A stretch of DNA of 43,426 nucleotides from BOKV01 sp049289295 (GTDB taxonomy: Bacteria; Pseudomonadota; Alphaproteobacteria; Rhizobiales; Rhizobiaceae): positions 1 through 43,426 of the forward strand of contig JBATLL010000084.1 of NCBI GenBank assembly GCA_049289295.1, given 5' to 3'. The notes under the pieces were generated by a model. That model made no database searches, was not told the DNA's origin, and saw nothing but the letters and a program-made list of their open reading frames with translations. Positions 8,619 to 17,129 of this stretch are shown here, one piece after another. Numbering within the stretch: position 1 is the first letter of the stretch; each line of letters opens with the position of its first letter. The translations under genes and the position numbers were made by a program.

Positions 8619-9197
8619 ATGGCTGATCCGGTTCCGCCTGCCAGCGCATTCGACAAGTTTCTCGACAGTGCGGTTGTCCAGATTCTCATTGTCGACAATG
8701 GACTTTCATATTTGTGCCTGCTGATTGCGGCAGTGCTGCTGTCGATCGTGGTCGTCCAGAAAAAGCTGCCCAACTCGATTGCTGTACTGGTCGGCATGTT
8801 CCTCGTCGTATCCCTGTTGACCTCACTCGCCCCAATGGCCCGCGCAATCTGGTGGTCGGATTCGCTGCCGGTGGAAGTTGTGGTTCGGAAAACCAGCCAC
8901 CAAAAACTGATTCAGAAATTTCCAATATTTCTCGAATATAATAATAATACCAAAGATATTACAGCCGAGGATTTCAAGAAACGTCTTGGCTCTGGAGAGA
9001 ATTACTTTTTAGTAAATATTTCTGAAGCTGCAGCAATATTGAATGATTCATTCAGAATAATCAACGAAAGTAACAACAAGATCGAGATTTTGCAAAATAT
9101 AATCTGCAGGAATGGTGTTAACACCGACATTGTCGACTGTGCCAGTGAACGCGGAATCCGGCAGGTTGGAGGCAATCCCGATGAAATCAGCGGCTAG
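8619..9197 (+). CDS. Hypothetical membrane protein with AT-rich C-terminal part
   Basis: A 192-aa protein I do not recognise. Residues about 25-47 and 52-75 are two hydrophobic segments separated by a short QKKLPN turn, so the protein is probably anchored in the inner membrane with a soluble C-terminal half of about 110 residues. The start has AGAGGAAG just upstream. The DNA of the soluble half is strikingly AT-rich for this genome (45 of 60 bases at 9001-9060 are A or T), with codons such as AAT, ATA and AAA in runs. This suggests an origin by transfer. Its last 17 bases overlap the next gene, so the two are translationally coupled. It is divergent from the DMGDH-like gene. Confidence 0.75.
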   Translation: MADPVPPASAFDKFLDSAVVQILIVDNGLSYLCLLIAAVLLSIVVVQKKLPNSIAVLVGMFLVVSLLTSLAPMARAIWWSDSLPVEVVVRKTSHQKLIQKFPIFLEYNNNTKDITAEDFKKRLGSGENYFLVNISEAAAILNDSFRIINESNNKIEILQNIICRNGVNTDIVDCASERGIRQVGGNPDEISG

Positions 9198-9816
9198 ATT
9201 CGATCTGATCCTTTCCCTGCCGGTAATCCTGTTGCTGGCAGCATTTCCAGGCAATTCGATCGCCGGACAGGTCCGCACCTTCGGACAGATGATCGACAAG
9301 AATCTGAACGATCAGGTTTCAAGGGCGAGGTTGCTGCGGCTCGGTGTCGAGGGACAACCACTCGATGTCGACCAGTCTATCGAGATACTCACCAGCGTGA
9401 CGAACAGCAATCCCGGATTCTATCGTGCCCAGTACAATCTCGGCCTGGCCCTCTTGAAGAAGCATCCGGATCAGCCGGAGCACTTCCTCCCGGCGCTTGA
9501 AAAAGCAGCCGAAATCGAAACGACCGATAGCAATATCAAGGATGGCTCGATCTACAATACGCTGGGCTGGAGTCTTCTGACCAACCTGAAATATGACGAA
9601 GCAGAAACCTATCTGCGCAAGGGTCTGGACTATGCAGCCAGCAACTCCGACTGGACGAACTCGGCACTGAATTTCAACATGGGCCGACTGTATTTCGAAA
9701 CACAGCGTTACGACAAAGCAAAAAAATTCCTGAGCGTTGCGGCTGACAGCTACGGCAATCCTACGGCAATCGAAATGATCGCGACCATCGACAAGCTGAA
9801 GCCGCCCGCAAATTGA
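9181..9816 (+). CDS. Exported TPR-repeat protein
   Basis: A 211-aa protein with an N-terminal hydrophobic signal sequence (about residues 8-29, ending SIA-G). The rest is helical with tetratricopeptide-like repeats: NPGFYRAQYNLGLALLKK, then YNTLGWSLLTNLKYDEAETYLRKG, then NMGRLYFETQRYDKAKKFL. TPR proteins are protein-protein scaffolds; this one would act in the periplasm. The start ATG lies inside the end of the preceding gene with a GGAGG site 8 bases upstream, so the membrane protein and this protein are made together and may interact. The specific function is unknown. The base composition is closer to the rest of the window than that of its partner. Confidence 0.8.
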   Translation: MKSAARFDLILSLPVILLLAAFPGNSIAGQVRTFGQMIDKNLNDQVSRARLLRLGVEGQPLDVDQSIEILTSVTNSNPGFYRAQYNLGLALLKKHPDQPEHFLPALEKAAEIETTDSNIKDGSIYNTLGWSLLTNLKYDEAETYLRKGLDYAASNSDWTNSALNFNMGRLYFETQRYDKAKKFLSVAADSYGNPTAIEMIATIDKLKPPAN

Positions 9817-9879
9817 CAGCTCCGCATCCGCGGCAAGCGAATGGGATGCCCGGCGCCTTCGATGGGCATTCGACCGAGC

Positions 9880-9899
9880 GAACCCTCAATCGAGGGTTC
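9880..9899. terminator. Hairpin between convergent genes, possible terminator
   Basis: GAACCCTC (9880-9887) and GAGGGTTC (9892-9899) form a perfect 8-bp stem with a 4-base loop. A weak T-rich stretch (TGTTT) follows on the plus strand. It lies between the stop codons of the TPR gene (+) and the FAD oxidoreductase gene (-). A second, weaker dyad (ATGCCC/GGGCAT) lies at 9846-9869. Confidence 0.5.
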
Positions 9900-9942
9900 T
9901 GTTTCCGCTCTTGGCACCACTTTTGTGGACACCTTGCCGGTC

Positions 9943-11016
9943 TCATCTCACCCCTCCAACTCCCATTCCGATCTTGAAACCTCCGATGCGCGCGGTAAGA
10001 CCTTCGAAACCCGGAACATCGCCAAGAAACGGTTCAGTTCCGCGTCCCGCCATGCTGTTGCGCGGCCGCACATTTGCCCATTGCTCGACAATCGATGCGC
10101 CTGCCAGGCTAGGCGCAAGTTCAATCGCCTTGCGATGAAACGCCGTGTCGCTTTCATCAAACGCATCCGGGGCGCCGCTCCATGCATGATGGGAGGATGA
10201 ACCTAGCGCGACACGGTTGTTGGCGTGCGGAATGATATAGGCACTGTCATGATAGAGGATGGGCTGGCTGTCATCGTGGCTATGGTCGAGAAGCAATGCC
10301 TGCCCTTTCACACCACGCCCGATCGGATCGCCACCATTCCCCTCTCCCATGAAGGGTTGCAGCAATGGATAGGCCTCGAAACCGGCTGCAACACAGATCT
10401 CCTGAGCGCCCAACCGATTGCCATCCTCCATCTCCACGCAACGCGCCAGCGCGTCGATCGAGACCACGCAACTGCCTTCGCGGATTTCGCCCGCGGGATG
10501 CATCGTCACGTAAGCTGCTAGGGCGCGAACATAGGCGCGCGGATCAATGCGCGCCGACAGATCATCCCACTGCACGCCGTGGGGTGCACCAGCTGGATCA
10601 AGCCAGCTGTCGCCAATGGCTGAAGCATCAAGCAGCTCGAGATGAAAGCCGGGCCAGCGGATCGCCGCGCCTGCGCGCCTGGCTTCAACAGCCGCAAGCG
10701 TCCGTTCCGACACAATCGGTATCAGCCGTCCGCAGCGCCGGTATCCGCACTTTATTCCCGTATCGGCCTCTAGTTCCGCCACGAGCTGCGGCAGGGCGCG
10801 AAGCGCATCGAACTGCATCTGCTTCTTCGCATTCCACCGATCCGGCACATGCGGCATCAATGCACCCATGAAACCGCCCGAAGCACCCGCTCCCACCTGC
10901 CGCTTCTCCAGCACGAGCACGCTGCGTCCGCTCTTCAGCGCATGGCGCGCCGCCCACAGGCCGAAGACGCCTGCGCCAATGACAATCAGATCAGGAGAAG
11001 GACGATGTTGAATCAT
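9943..11016 (-). CDS. FAD-dependent oxidoreductase, MnmC C-domain-like, possibly truncated
   Basis: A 357-aa DAO-superfamily flavoprotein beginning DLIVIGAGVFGLW (GxGxxG dinucleotide-binding loop) and containing GAGASGGFMGALMPHVPDRW, the FAD-contacting segment seen in the oxidase domain (MnmC1) of bifunctional MnmC. The pairing with a divergent methyltransferase gene supports a role in 5-methylaminomethyl-uridine formation at tRNA position 34: the oxidase removes the carboxymethyl group and the methyltransferase adds the methyl. The chain ends abruptly at GGFKIGMGVGGVR. Homologues usually continue about 20 residues after GFKIG with a final FAD-domain helix, and no continuation is visible in other frames, so the end may be eroded. 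ATG 11016 is the likely start. Other DAO-family roles remain possible. Confidence 0.75.
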   Translation of the reverse strand: MIQHRPSPDLIVIGAGVFGLWAARHALKSGRSVLVLEKRQVGAGASGGFMGALMPHVPDRWNAKKQMQFDALRALPQLVAELEADTGIKCGYRRCGRLIPIVSERTLAAVEARRAGAAIRWPGFHLELLDASAIGDSWLDPAGAPHGVQWDDLSARIDPRAYVRALAAYVTMHPAGEIREGSCVVSIDALARCVEMEDGNRLGAQEICVAAGFEAYPLLQPFMGEGNGGDPIGRGVKGQALLLDHSHDDSQPILYHDSAYIIPHANNRVALGSSSHHAWSGAPDAFDESDTAFHRKAIELAPSLAGASIVEQWANVRPRNSMAGRGTEPFLGDVPGFEGLTARIGGFKIGMGVGGVR

Positions 11017-11793
11017 GATATGAACGACTGGAATCTCGATACAAGCAAACCGGGACAAACGATTCAAATCATGAACGATTTCGCCAAGTCCGGCAAACCG
11101 GAAGGACCAGACGGGACGCAGTGGATTGACGGAACACACCCGTTTTCCACCCGGTTTCAGGACAACTACTATTCCAGGACGGATGGCCAGTCGGAAACGC
11201 GTCACGTCTTTCTGGATGGCAACAAACTGGCTGAGCGCATGGCCGCGTCCCGGCACTTCACCATCGCGGAACTGGGTTTCGGTACCGGCCTCAACTACCT
11301 GGAAACCGTCCGGCTCTGGCGCTCGCTGGCCCACCCTGGCATGCGCCTGACCTATGTCTCGTTCGAACTATATCCGCTGTCGCGCGGGGAAATGTCCCTT
11401 GCCCTGTCAAGCTGGCCGGATATCGCAGCTTTGGCCGGACCGCTTGTCGATACGTGGCATCCAGACCTCGAAATCCTTGAACTGGAACACGCCCCCGATG
11501 TCGCGCTTACGCTCTTCATGAGCGATGCAAACATCCGCCTGCCCCAACTGGAATTCGAAGCCGACGCCTGGTTTCTCGATGGCTTTGCGCCTTCGCGCAA
11601 TCCGCAAATGTGGAATGAAACACTCATTGGCGAAGTGTTCCGCCACACCCGGCCCGGCGGCACCTTTGCCACCTACACCGCTGCCGGCTGGGTCCGGCGC
11701 AATCTTCAGTCAGCCGGTTTTCATGTCACCCGCCAGAAGGGCCACGCGGGAAAACGCGAGATGATGGTGGGAACACGCCCGCTTGAAACATGA
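11005..11793 (+). CDS. mnmD: tRNA mnm5U34 methyltransferase MnmD-like (DUF752)
   Basis: A 262-aa protein (240 aa if it starts at the ATG at 11071) of the MnmC2/MnmD methyltransferase family. Typical are the N-terminal FQDNYYS..ETRHVFL segment, the SAM-binding IAELGFGTGLNYLE motif, and the DAWFLDGFAPSRNPQMW motif near residue 200 that belongs to the DUF752 catalytic core. It methylates 5-aminomethyl(-2-thio)uridine in the wobble position of several tRNAs. ATG 11005 has an AGGAG site 7 bases upstream, but this site lies within the divergent oxidoreductase gene and the two 5' ends would overlap by 12 bp. ATG 11071 lacks a good site but begins nearer the conserved region. I keep 11005 and mark the start as open. 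Confidence 0.82.
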   Translation: MLNHDMNDWNLDTSKPGQTIQIMNDFAKSGKPEGPDGTQWIDGTHPFSTRFQDNYYSRTDGQSETRHVFLDGNKLAERMAASRHFTIAELGFGTGLNYLETVRLWRSLAHPGMRLTYVSFELYPLSRGEMSLALSSWPDIAALAGPLVDTWHPDLEILELEHAPDVALTLFMSDANIRLPQLEFEADAWFLDGFAPSRNPQMWNETLIGEVFRHTRPGGTFATYTAAGWVRRNLQSAGFHVTRQKGHAGKREMMVGTRPLET

Positions 11794-11859
11794 CCCGGTC
11801 GCATCGGCCCGTCATTTCGTCTATAGAACGAAGTTATTGCCGTTGGGAAACCTGACTCC

Positions 11860-13200
11860 ATGAAGCAAATACTCGATCTCGAATATTGGAAGAGCCTCGC
11901 GCTTGGCATTGCCGACAAGCTTGTGGAATGGGCCACATCGCCCCAGTTCTATGCGCAGGTCGCAGCCATCCTTGTTGCCGTTGCCATCTCGTGGTTTGCC
12001 GCGCGCGAACTGAAGAAGCGTGTTCCCCTGTTCAGTGAGGTTCCTGAACCAGGTGTCCAGTGGCACCGGGTCCGCCAGTTCATACACGCCGCATCCGACC
12101 TGCTGTTCGCAGGTCTCGTCTATATCCTGCTGGGTGTCGCGGTCGAGATGGTCAATGCAGCCGTCGGTGCCGACTGGCTGGTCAGGCTGGCGCGCGGCTT
12201 TTCGGTCGTCTACCTGCTCTACAGTGCCATCCAGCGTTTCATCAGCAATCCGCTGCTGAAAAAGGCCTCGATCTGGTTCGGCATTCCGGTCGCCACCCTG
12301 CAGGTGTTCGGCTGGCTCGACGAAACCATCGCCGTTCTCGACTCGCTTTCGATCGAAGCGGGAAACATCCGCATTTCCCTCTATTTCCTCATCAAGGCAT
12401 TGATTGCCGGTGGCTTCTTCTTCTGGCTCGGCCGCATTTCGAACAATACCGGGCAAAAGGCCATCCGCAACCAGGACGGCCTCGACAAGCCGACGCAGGA
12501 ACTGATCGCAAAACTGTTCCAGATAGCCCTGTTCGCAGGCCTGTTCGTCATGCTGCTGCAGGTGCTGGGGCTCGATCTGACCGCACTGGCCATCTTTGGC
12601 GGCGCTCTGGGCGTTGGCCTTGGCTTCGGCTTGCAGCAGATCGCCTCGAATTTCATCTCGGGCATGATTCTGCTGATCGAGCGATCGATTGGCGTTGGAG
12701 ACTATATCGAACTCGAGGACGGACGACGCGGGACACTCAAGGAACTGAACATGCGCTCCGCCACCCTTGCCACTTTCGACGGCAAGGAAATCATGGTTCC
12801 CAACGAGAAATTCATCACCAACGTCTTCATCAACTGGACCAGGGATGATCCAAGGCAGCGCTATGAGGTCGAATTCTCGGTCGCATACGAAACGGATCTG
12901 CATGCAGTGCCGCCATTGATCGAAAAGGCCGTCGCCAGCCACCCTTCGGTTCTCTCCTCACCTGAAAAGGTGGATTGCGAACTGCGTGGCTTTGGCGAAA
13001 ATGGCGTGAATTTCGGGGTCGAGTTCTGGGTCAAGGGGGTTGATGACGGCAAGAACAAGTTCTCGTCGGACGTGCTGTTTCTTGTGTGGGATGCGCTGAA
13101 GTCCAACGGCATCACCATCCCCTTCCCGCAGCGCGAGATTCGTGTGATGCCGGGTTCGCCCCTGCTCGAAGTGCACAGGAAGGAAACGTCGCGCAGCTAG
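11860..13200 (+). CDS. MscS-family mechanosensitive channel
   Basis: A 446-aa inner-membrane protein. Several hydrophobic segments (about residues 28-48, 75-95, 105-120, 168-190, 215-240, 245-265) precede the pore-lining helix ALAIFGGALGVGLGFGLQQIASNF, the glycine- and alanine-rich TM3 of MscS. The beta domain (VGDYIELEDGRRGTLKELNMRSATL, then DGKEIMVPNEKFI) and the alpha/beta vestibule domain follow to the C-terminus. It releases solutes upon hypo-osmotic shock. It is longer than E. coli MscS (286 aa) because of extra N-terminal helices, as in the larger MscS-like paralogues. The gene starts 66 bp after mnmD on the same strand and is followed by a strong terminator. Confidence 0.92.
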   Translation: MKQILDLEYWKSLALGIADKLVEWATSPQFYAQVAAILVAVAISWFAARELKKRVPLFSEVPEPGVQWHRVRQFIHAASDLLFAGLVYILLGVAVEMVNAAVGADWLVRLARGFSVVYLLYSAIQRFISNPLLKKASIWFGIPVATLQVFGWLDETIAVLDSLSIEAGNIRISLYFLIKALIAGGFFFWLGRISNNTGQKAIRNQDGLDKPTQELIAKLFQIALFAGLFVMLLQVLGLDLTALAIFGGALGVGLGFGLQQIASNFISGMILLIERSIGVGDYIELEDGRRGTLKELNMRSATLATFDGKEIMVPNEKFITNVFINWTRDDPRQRYEVEFSVAYETDLHAVPPLIEKAVASHPSVLSSPEKVDCELRGFGENGVNFGVEFWVKGVDDGKNKFSSDVLFLVWDALKSNGITIPFPQREIRVMPGSPLLEVHRKETSRS

Positions 13201-13222
13201 ATCGCGATCTGGTGGGAAAGGC

Positions 13223-13250
13223 AAAAGAGGCAGCCTGAGCCGCCTCTTTT
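13223..13250. terminator. Bidirectional rho-independent terminator
   Basis: AAAAGAGGC (13223-13231) and GCCTCTTTT (13242-13250) form a perfect 9-bp stem with a 10-base loop. Its A and T ends serve as U-tracts in either direction. It lies between the convergent mscS-like (+) and ABC ATPase (-) genes. Confidence 0.88.
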
Positions 13251-13301
13251 CAATGTCTCACGCTATTGACCAGGCCCGCTGCCGCGAAGCCTTGGTGCAG
13301 C

Positions 13302-15884
13302 CTAACGGGGCTTCTTGCCAAACACCTTGATGTATTCGGCCTCACCACCCTTGGCGAGCGCCTTGGCCTGCTTGACCCAGTCGTCGCGCTCGATGCGGCC
13401 CTTGAACTTGAGGTAATCGTCAACCCAGTCCCGCTCGGCCTTCTTCCAGGCTGCAACCTGGGCAAAGGTGTAGATACCAAGCCCGTTCAGCACCTTTTCA
13501 AGCTTTGGCCCGACGCCTGCAATCAGCTTGAGATCGTCAGGGCGCGCCGGCTTCTTCATTGCCGCAGGCTTCCCGCCATTCTGGCTGGCAGATGCTGAAC
13601 TGGCCTTCGCCGGGCTGGCGGCCCCGGCCTTTGCTGGCGCAGCCTTTGTGGAAGCGGTCCTGGTTGCAGCGGCCTTTTTCGGCCTAGCGGCCTTCTTGCC
13701 ACCAATGCTGGCCAGGGCTGCCGGTGCAGAGGCTGACTTTGCTGCCAATGAACTGGCCGCACTTGCCTTGCCTGCGGGCTTCTTCTTTGCCCTGGCCGGT
13801 TTCGCCTTGCCGTCATCATTGGCATGCATAGTGATGACCGCTTCCATTTCGCTCAGCACTTCGCGCGACAGATGGCACTTGATGTGGTGGTCATCGCTCA
13901 TCTTGACCTGCGGCGGCACTTCGGTTTCGCACAATCCGCCCGGCACGCGCGATTTCCAGCGGCACCTTGTCTGGAACGGACAACCTGATGGCGGGTTGAG
14001 CGCTGACGGAATGTCGCCTTCAAGAACAATGTGCTTTTTCTCGACGGATGTATCGGCAATGGGAATCGCCGATAGCAGCGCCTCGGTATAGGGATGGTAG
14101 GGAGCAGCAAAGATCTTGTCCGTCGGACCCTGCTCCACGATATGCCCCAGATACATCACGACGACGCGGTCAGCGATGTAGCGAACGACTGACAGATCGT
14201 GCGAGATGAAGAGCATGGTCGTCTTCGACTCGCGCTGAATGTCCATCAGCAGTTCTGTCACTGCCGCCTGTACCGACACATCGAGCGCGGAAACCGGCTC
14301 GTCCGCGACAACGACCCTTGGCCGCCCTGCAAAGGCGCGCGCAACGCCAATGCGCTGTTTCTGCCCGCCTGAAAGCTGGCGTGGCATGCGGGTGGCAAAG
14401 GCGCGCGGCAGCTTCACCATGTCGAGCAGCTTCAGCATCAGGTCCTGACGTTCCTCATGTGACCCGCCGACCTTGAACATTTCCAGCGTACGGATGATCT
14501 GCGAACCGACCGAGTGGCTCGGATTGAGCGTGTCGAACGGATTCTGGAACACCATCTGGATCGATGAAATGGTTCGCGTATCACGATCCTCGATGCCCGT
14601 GCCCTGGATTTCCTTTCCATCGAGCTTGATGGTGCCGCCGGTCGCGGTTTCCAGTCCGAGCAGCATCTTGGCGAGCGTGGACTTTCCACAACCCGACTCG
14701 CCAACGATCGCCACTGTTTCCGATTCATGCGCATCGAAACTGACGGTCTCGTTCGCCTTGACCGTTTTCGTGTGCGATCCGCCAAAAATCTCGTTTGCCG
14801 CGATCGAGTAATATTTCTTCAGATCGTCGATTTCGAGAACCTTCTTGCCGGGCTTGATCGGTTCGTTCTGCTTCAGCCCCTCCGGCAGCGCTTCCCAATC
14901 GATCTCGCTGAACCGCTCGCAGCGCGAATTATGCGCTTGATGGCCAACGACTGGCTGCATCGGGATTTCGCGGGCATTGCATACCCCTTCTACAAAGTGA
15001 AGGCAGCGCGGACCGAAATTGCAGCCGAACGGCCGCTGGTGCGGCAGTGGCAACTGACCGGGGATGGCAATGAGAGGGCGCGAATTCTTGTCCGCCCCTG
15101 GAAGCGGGATCGAACGGAACAGCCCCTGAGTGTAGGGATGGCGCATGCGGTCAAACACGTCATGAACCGTACCGGTCTCGACGGCTTCACCAGAATACAT
15201 CACCGTGATCTTGTCGCAGGTCTCCAGGATAAGGCCCAGATTGTGCGAGATGAACAGCATCGACGTGCCGAACTTCTTGCCGAGGTCCCGCACCAGTTCG
15301 ACGATGCCCGCCTCGACCGTCACGTCAAGCGCGGTCGTCGGTTCATCGAGCAACAGCAGCGCCGGCTTTGACAACAGTGCCATCGCAATGACAACGCGCT
15401 GCTGCTGGCCACCGGACAGCTGGTGGGGATAGGAACCCATCATGCGCTCGGGATCGGGCAGGCGCACCGCCTGCAGCATTTCCAGAGAGCGCTGGTAGGC
15501 TTCGTCCTTGCTGACCTTTTCGTGCAGGATCGGCACTTCCATCAGCTGGCGGCCGACCTTCATGGCCGGATTGAGGCTTGCCATCGGCTCCTGATAGATC
15601 ATCGCTATCTTGTTGCCGCGAATGTCGCGAAGCTCTTCATCCGACATCTCGCCCATGTCGCGGCCCATGAACTTGATGGTGCCTTTGGTGATCTTGCCGC
15701 GATTGCCCATGTCACGCATGATTCCAAGCGCAACCGTGGACTTGCCGCAGCCTGATTCACCAACCAGGCCCATCGATTCACCGGGCATGACCTTGCATGA
15801 AAAGTCCATGACGGCAGGTATCTCTCCCGCCTTGGTGAAGAAGGAGATGTGAAGATTGTCAATTTCGAGGATTGGTTCGGCCAT
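13302..15884 (-). CDS. Double ABC ATPase of an Opp/Dpp-type importer with C-terminal HHH domain
   Basis: An 860-aa protein made of two complete oligopeptide-type ATPase units in tandem (DppD-DppF-like). Unit 1 has Walker A GESGCGKST (residues 42-50), LSGGQQQR signature and LLLDEPTTALD. Unit 2 has GESGCGKST, LSGGQKQR and VVADEPVSALD. Each ends in the cysteine-containing oligo_HPY tail (GCNFGPRCLHF; GCPFQTRCRW). Such fusions normally stop at about 690 residues. Here a Lys/Ala/Pro-rich linker (about 686-780) leads to an 80-residue domain with DLKLIAGVGPKLEKVLNGLG and FKGRIERDDWVKQAK, the helix-hairpin-helix type found at the end of alphaproteobacterial NuoE and L21 proteins. The start is fixed by GGAGG 8 bases upstream. 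It powers the importer encoded upstream (15899-19916); the tail's role is unknown. Confidence 0.93.
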   Translation of the reverse strand: MAEPILEIDNLHISFFTKAGEIPAVMDFSCKVMPGESMGLVGESGCGKSTVALGIMRDMGNRGKITKGTIKFMGRDMGEMSDEELRDIRGNKIAMIYQEPMASLNPAMKVGRQLMEVPILHEKVSKDEAYQRSLEMLQAVRLPDPERMMGSYPHQLSGGQQQRVVIAMALLSKPALLLLDEPTTALDVTVEAGIVELVRDLGKKFGTSMLFISHNLGLILETCDKITVMYSGEAVETGTVHDVFDRMRHPYTQGLFRSIPLPGADKNSRPLIAIPGQLPLPHQRPFGCNFGPRCLHFVEGVCNAREIPMQPVVGHQAHNSRCERFSEIDWEALPEGLKQNEPIKPGKKVLEIDDLKKYYSIAANEIFGGSHTKTVKANETVSFDAHESETVAIVGESGCGKSTLAKMLLGLETATGGTIKLDGKEIQGTGIEDRDTRTISSIQMVFQNPFDTLNPSHSVGSQIIRTLEMFKVGGSHEERQDLMLKLLDMVKLPRAFATRMPRQLSGGQKQRIGVARAFAGRPRVVVADEPVSALDVSVQAAVTELLMDIQRESKTTMLFISHDLSVVRYIADRVVVMYLGHIVEQGPTDKIFAAPYHPYTEALLSAIPIADTSVEKKHIVLEGDIPSALNPPSGCPFQTRCRWKSRVPGGLCETEVPPQVKMSDDHHIKCHLSREVLSEMEAVITMHANDDGKAKPARAKKKPAGKASAASSLAAKSASAPAALASIGGKKAARPKKAAATRTASTKAAPAKAGAASPAKASSASASQNGGKPAAMKKPARPDDLKLIAGVGPKLEKVLNGLGIYTFAQVAAWKKAERDWVDDYLKFKGRIERDDWVKQAKALAKGGEAEYIKVFGKKPR

Positions 15885-15898
15885 GTCTGTTTCCTCCC

Positions 15899-17116
15899 TC
15901 AATCCCGCAGTGATTCTTCACGCAGCGCATCGGCCAGCAGGTTCAGGCCAAGCACCAGACTCATCAGCGCAATTGCAGGTGCTACACCCTGCCAGTAATA
16001 GAGCCGCAACTGAGCCACCTGGCTGCCGCCGCGGATTGTTGTTCCCCAGTCGGGACTGTCGGGAGCCAACCCCAGCCCGAAAAAGCCGAGTGTGCCGAGC
16101 AGGATCGTCGTGTAGCCGATACGCAGGCAGGCATCCACGATCAGCGGACCGCGGGCGTTGGGCAGCATTTCCCAAAGCATGATGTACCAGGGGCTTTCGC
16201 CCCGTGTCTGGGCGGCGGCCACATAGTCGCGCGTCTGGATGTCGAGCACCAGTCCGCGCACGATGCGAAACACGCCCGGCGAGGAGGCAAAGACAACCGC
16301 CACGAAAATGTTCAGCTCGTTCGGCTCCACGCCGAACACGTTGAATATCCGCCAGTTCAGGATCGAGGAAAACAGCGTCATCCCTGCTTGGTCGAGCTTC
16401 TCGATGAAGGTCGAGGTCGACATCAGGTTCATCCATATCCAGAAGCCGATCAGCAACGTCAGCGAGACATAGGGATAGAGCTTCTCCGTTCGCGTCCTGA
16501 AGCGTGAATAGAAAAGTACCGTGAAGAAGATGATCGGCACGATGAACAGGACACCACCCATCACATAGGGCAGCCAGGTCTCCATGATGCCCTTCGTCAC
16601 GAGGAGGTAGAAAAGCAGGATCACGGGAAAGGCCAGCACGAGGTTGGCCAGGAACGACAGAGCGCTGTCGATCTTGCCGCCGAAATAGCCCGCCGGAAGA
16701 CCGAGCGTGATGCCGACCAGGAATGCGATCAGCGTTGCTGCCGGCGCAATCGTCAACACGATCGTGGAACCGTGCACAACGCGACTGAAGACGTCTCGCG
16801 CCAGGTGATCACCACCCAGAAGGAACGCCACGCCGCCTTCCGGAACGACGGCGCCCGGCAGGGCATTCTTCATGACCGTGATCGAGAATTTCGGCTCATA
16901 TGGCGCTATCACACCTGCGAAAAGGGCGGTGAACAGCCAGAACAGGCACAGCGTAACGCCTGCAATGCCGACCTTCGTGTTGAACAACTGGCCGAACAGG
17001 CCAAGTCGCTTTTTCAGCAGGAAGACCAGCACATAGACGATGCCAAGTGCCAGCCATACCGGCCAGAAGCGCGCGATGATACCCGTCAGGATACCCAGGG
17101 ATCCGATGTTTTCCAT
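15899..17116 (-). CDS. ABC importer permease, DppC-like, with membrane insertion
   Basis: A 405-aa permease of the Opp/Dpp (BPD_transp_1) family. The N-terminal helix, a periplasmic GGDHLARDVFSRVVHG segment and the core DTIxxFLxNLVLAFPVILLFYL-like helices are followed by the EAA loop (about residue 320, RDYVAAAQTRGESPWYIMLW). DppC proteins are usually about 300 residues. Here an extra 90-100 residues with two more hydrophobic segments (about 195-215 and 233-250) sit between the core helices and the EAA loop, and the N-terminus carries an additional helix. An AAGGAG site 9 bases upstream decides the start at 17116. The stop is 14 bp before the ATPase start, so the two are cotranscribed. It pairs with the DppB-like permease upstream. 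Confidence 0.9.
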   Translation of the reverse strand: MENIGSLGILTGIIARFWPVWLALGIVYVLVFLLKKRLGLFGQLFNTKVGIAGVTLCLFWLFTALFAGVIAPYEPKFSITVMKNALPGAVVPEGGVAFLLGGDHLARDVFSRVVHGSTIVLTIAPAATLIAFLVGITLGLPAGYFGGKIDSALSFLANLVLAFPVILLFYLLVTKGIMETWLPYVMGGVLFIVPIIFFTVLFYSRFRTRTEKLYPYVSLTLLIGFWIWMNLMSTSTFIEKLDQAGMTLFSSILNWRIFNVFGVEPNELNIFVAVVFASSPGVFRIVRGLVLDIQTRDYVAAAQTRGESPWYIMLWEMLPNARGPLIVDACLRIGYTTILLGTLGFFGLGLAPDSPDWGTTIRGGSQVAQLRLYYWQGVAPAIALMSLVLGLNLLADALREESLRD

Positions 17117-17129
17117 GGTCTCAGGCTCC

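Noticed and set aside
11821..12942. A 373-codon frame opposite the MscS-like gene
   Set aside because: Acidic low-information product; the plus strand holds the complete channel with the MscS TM3 motif.
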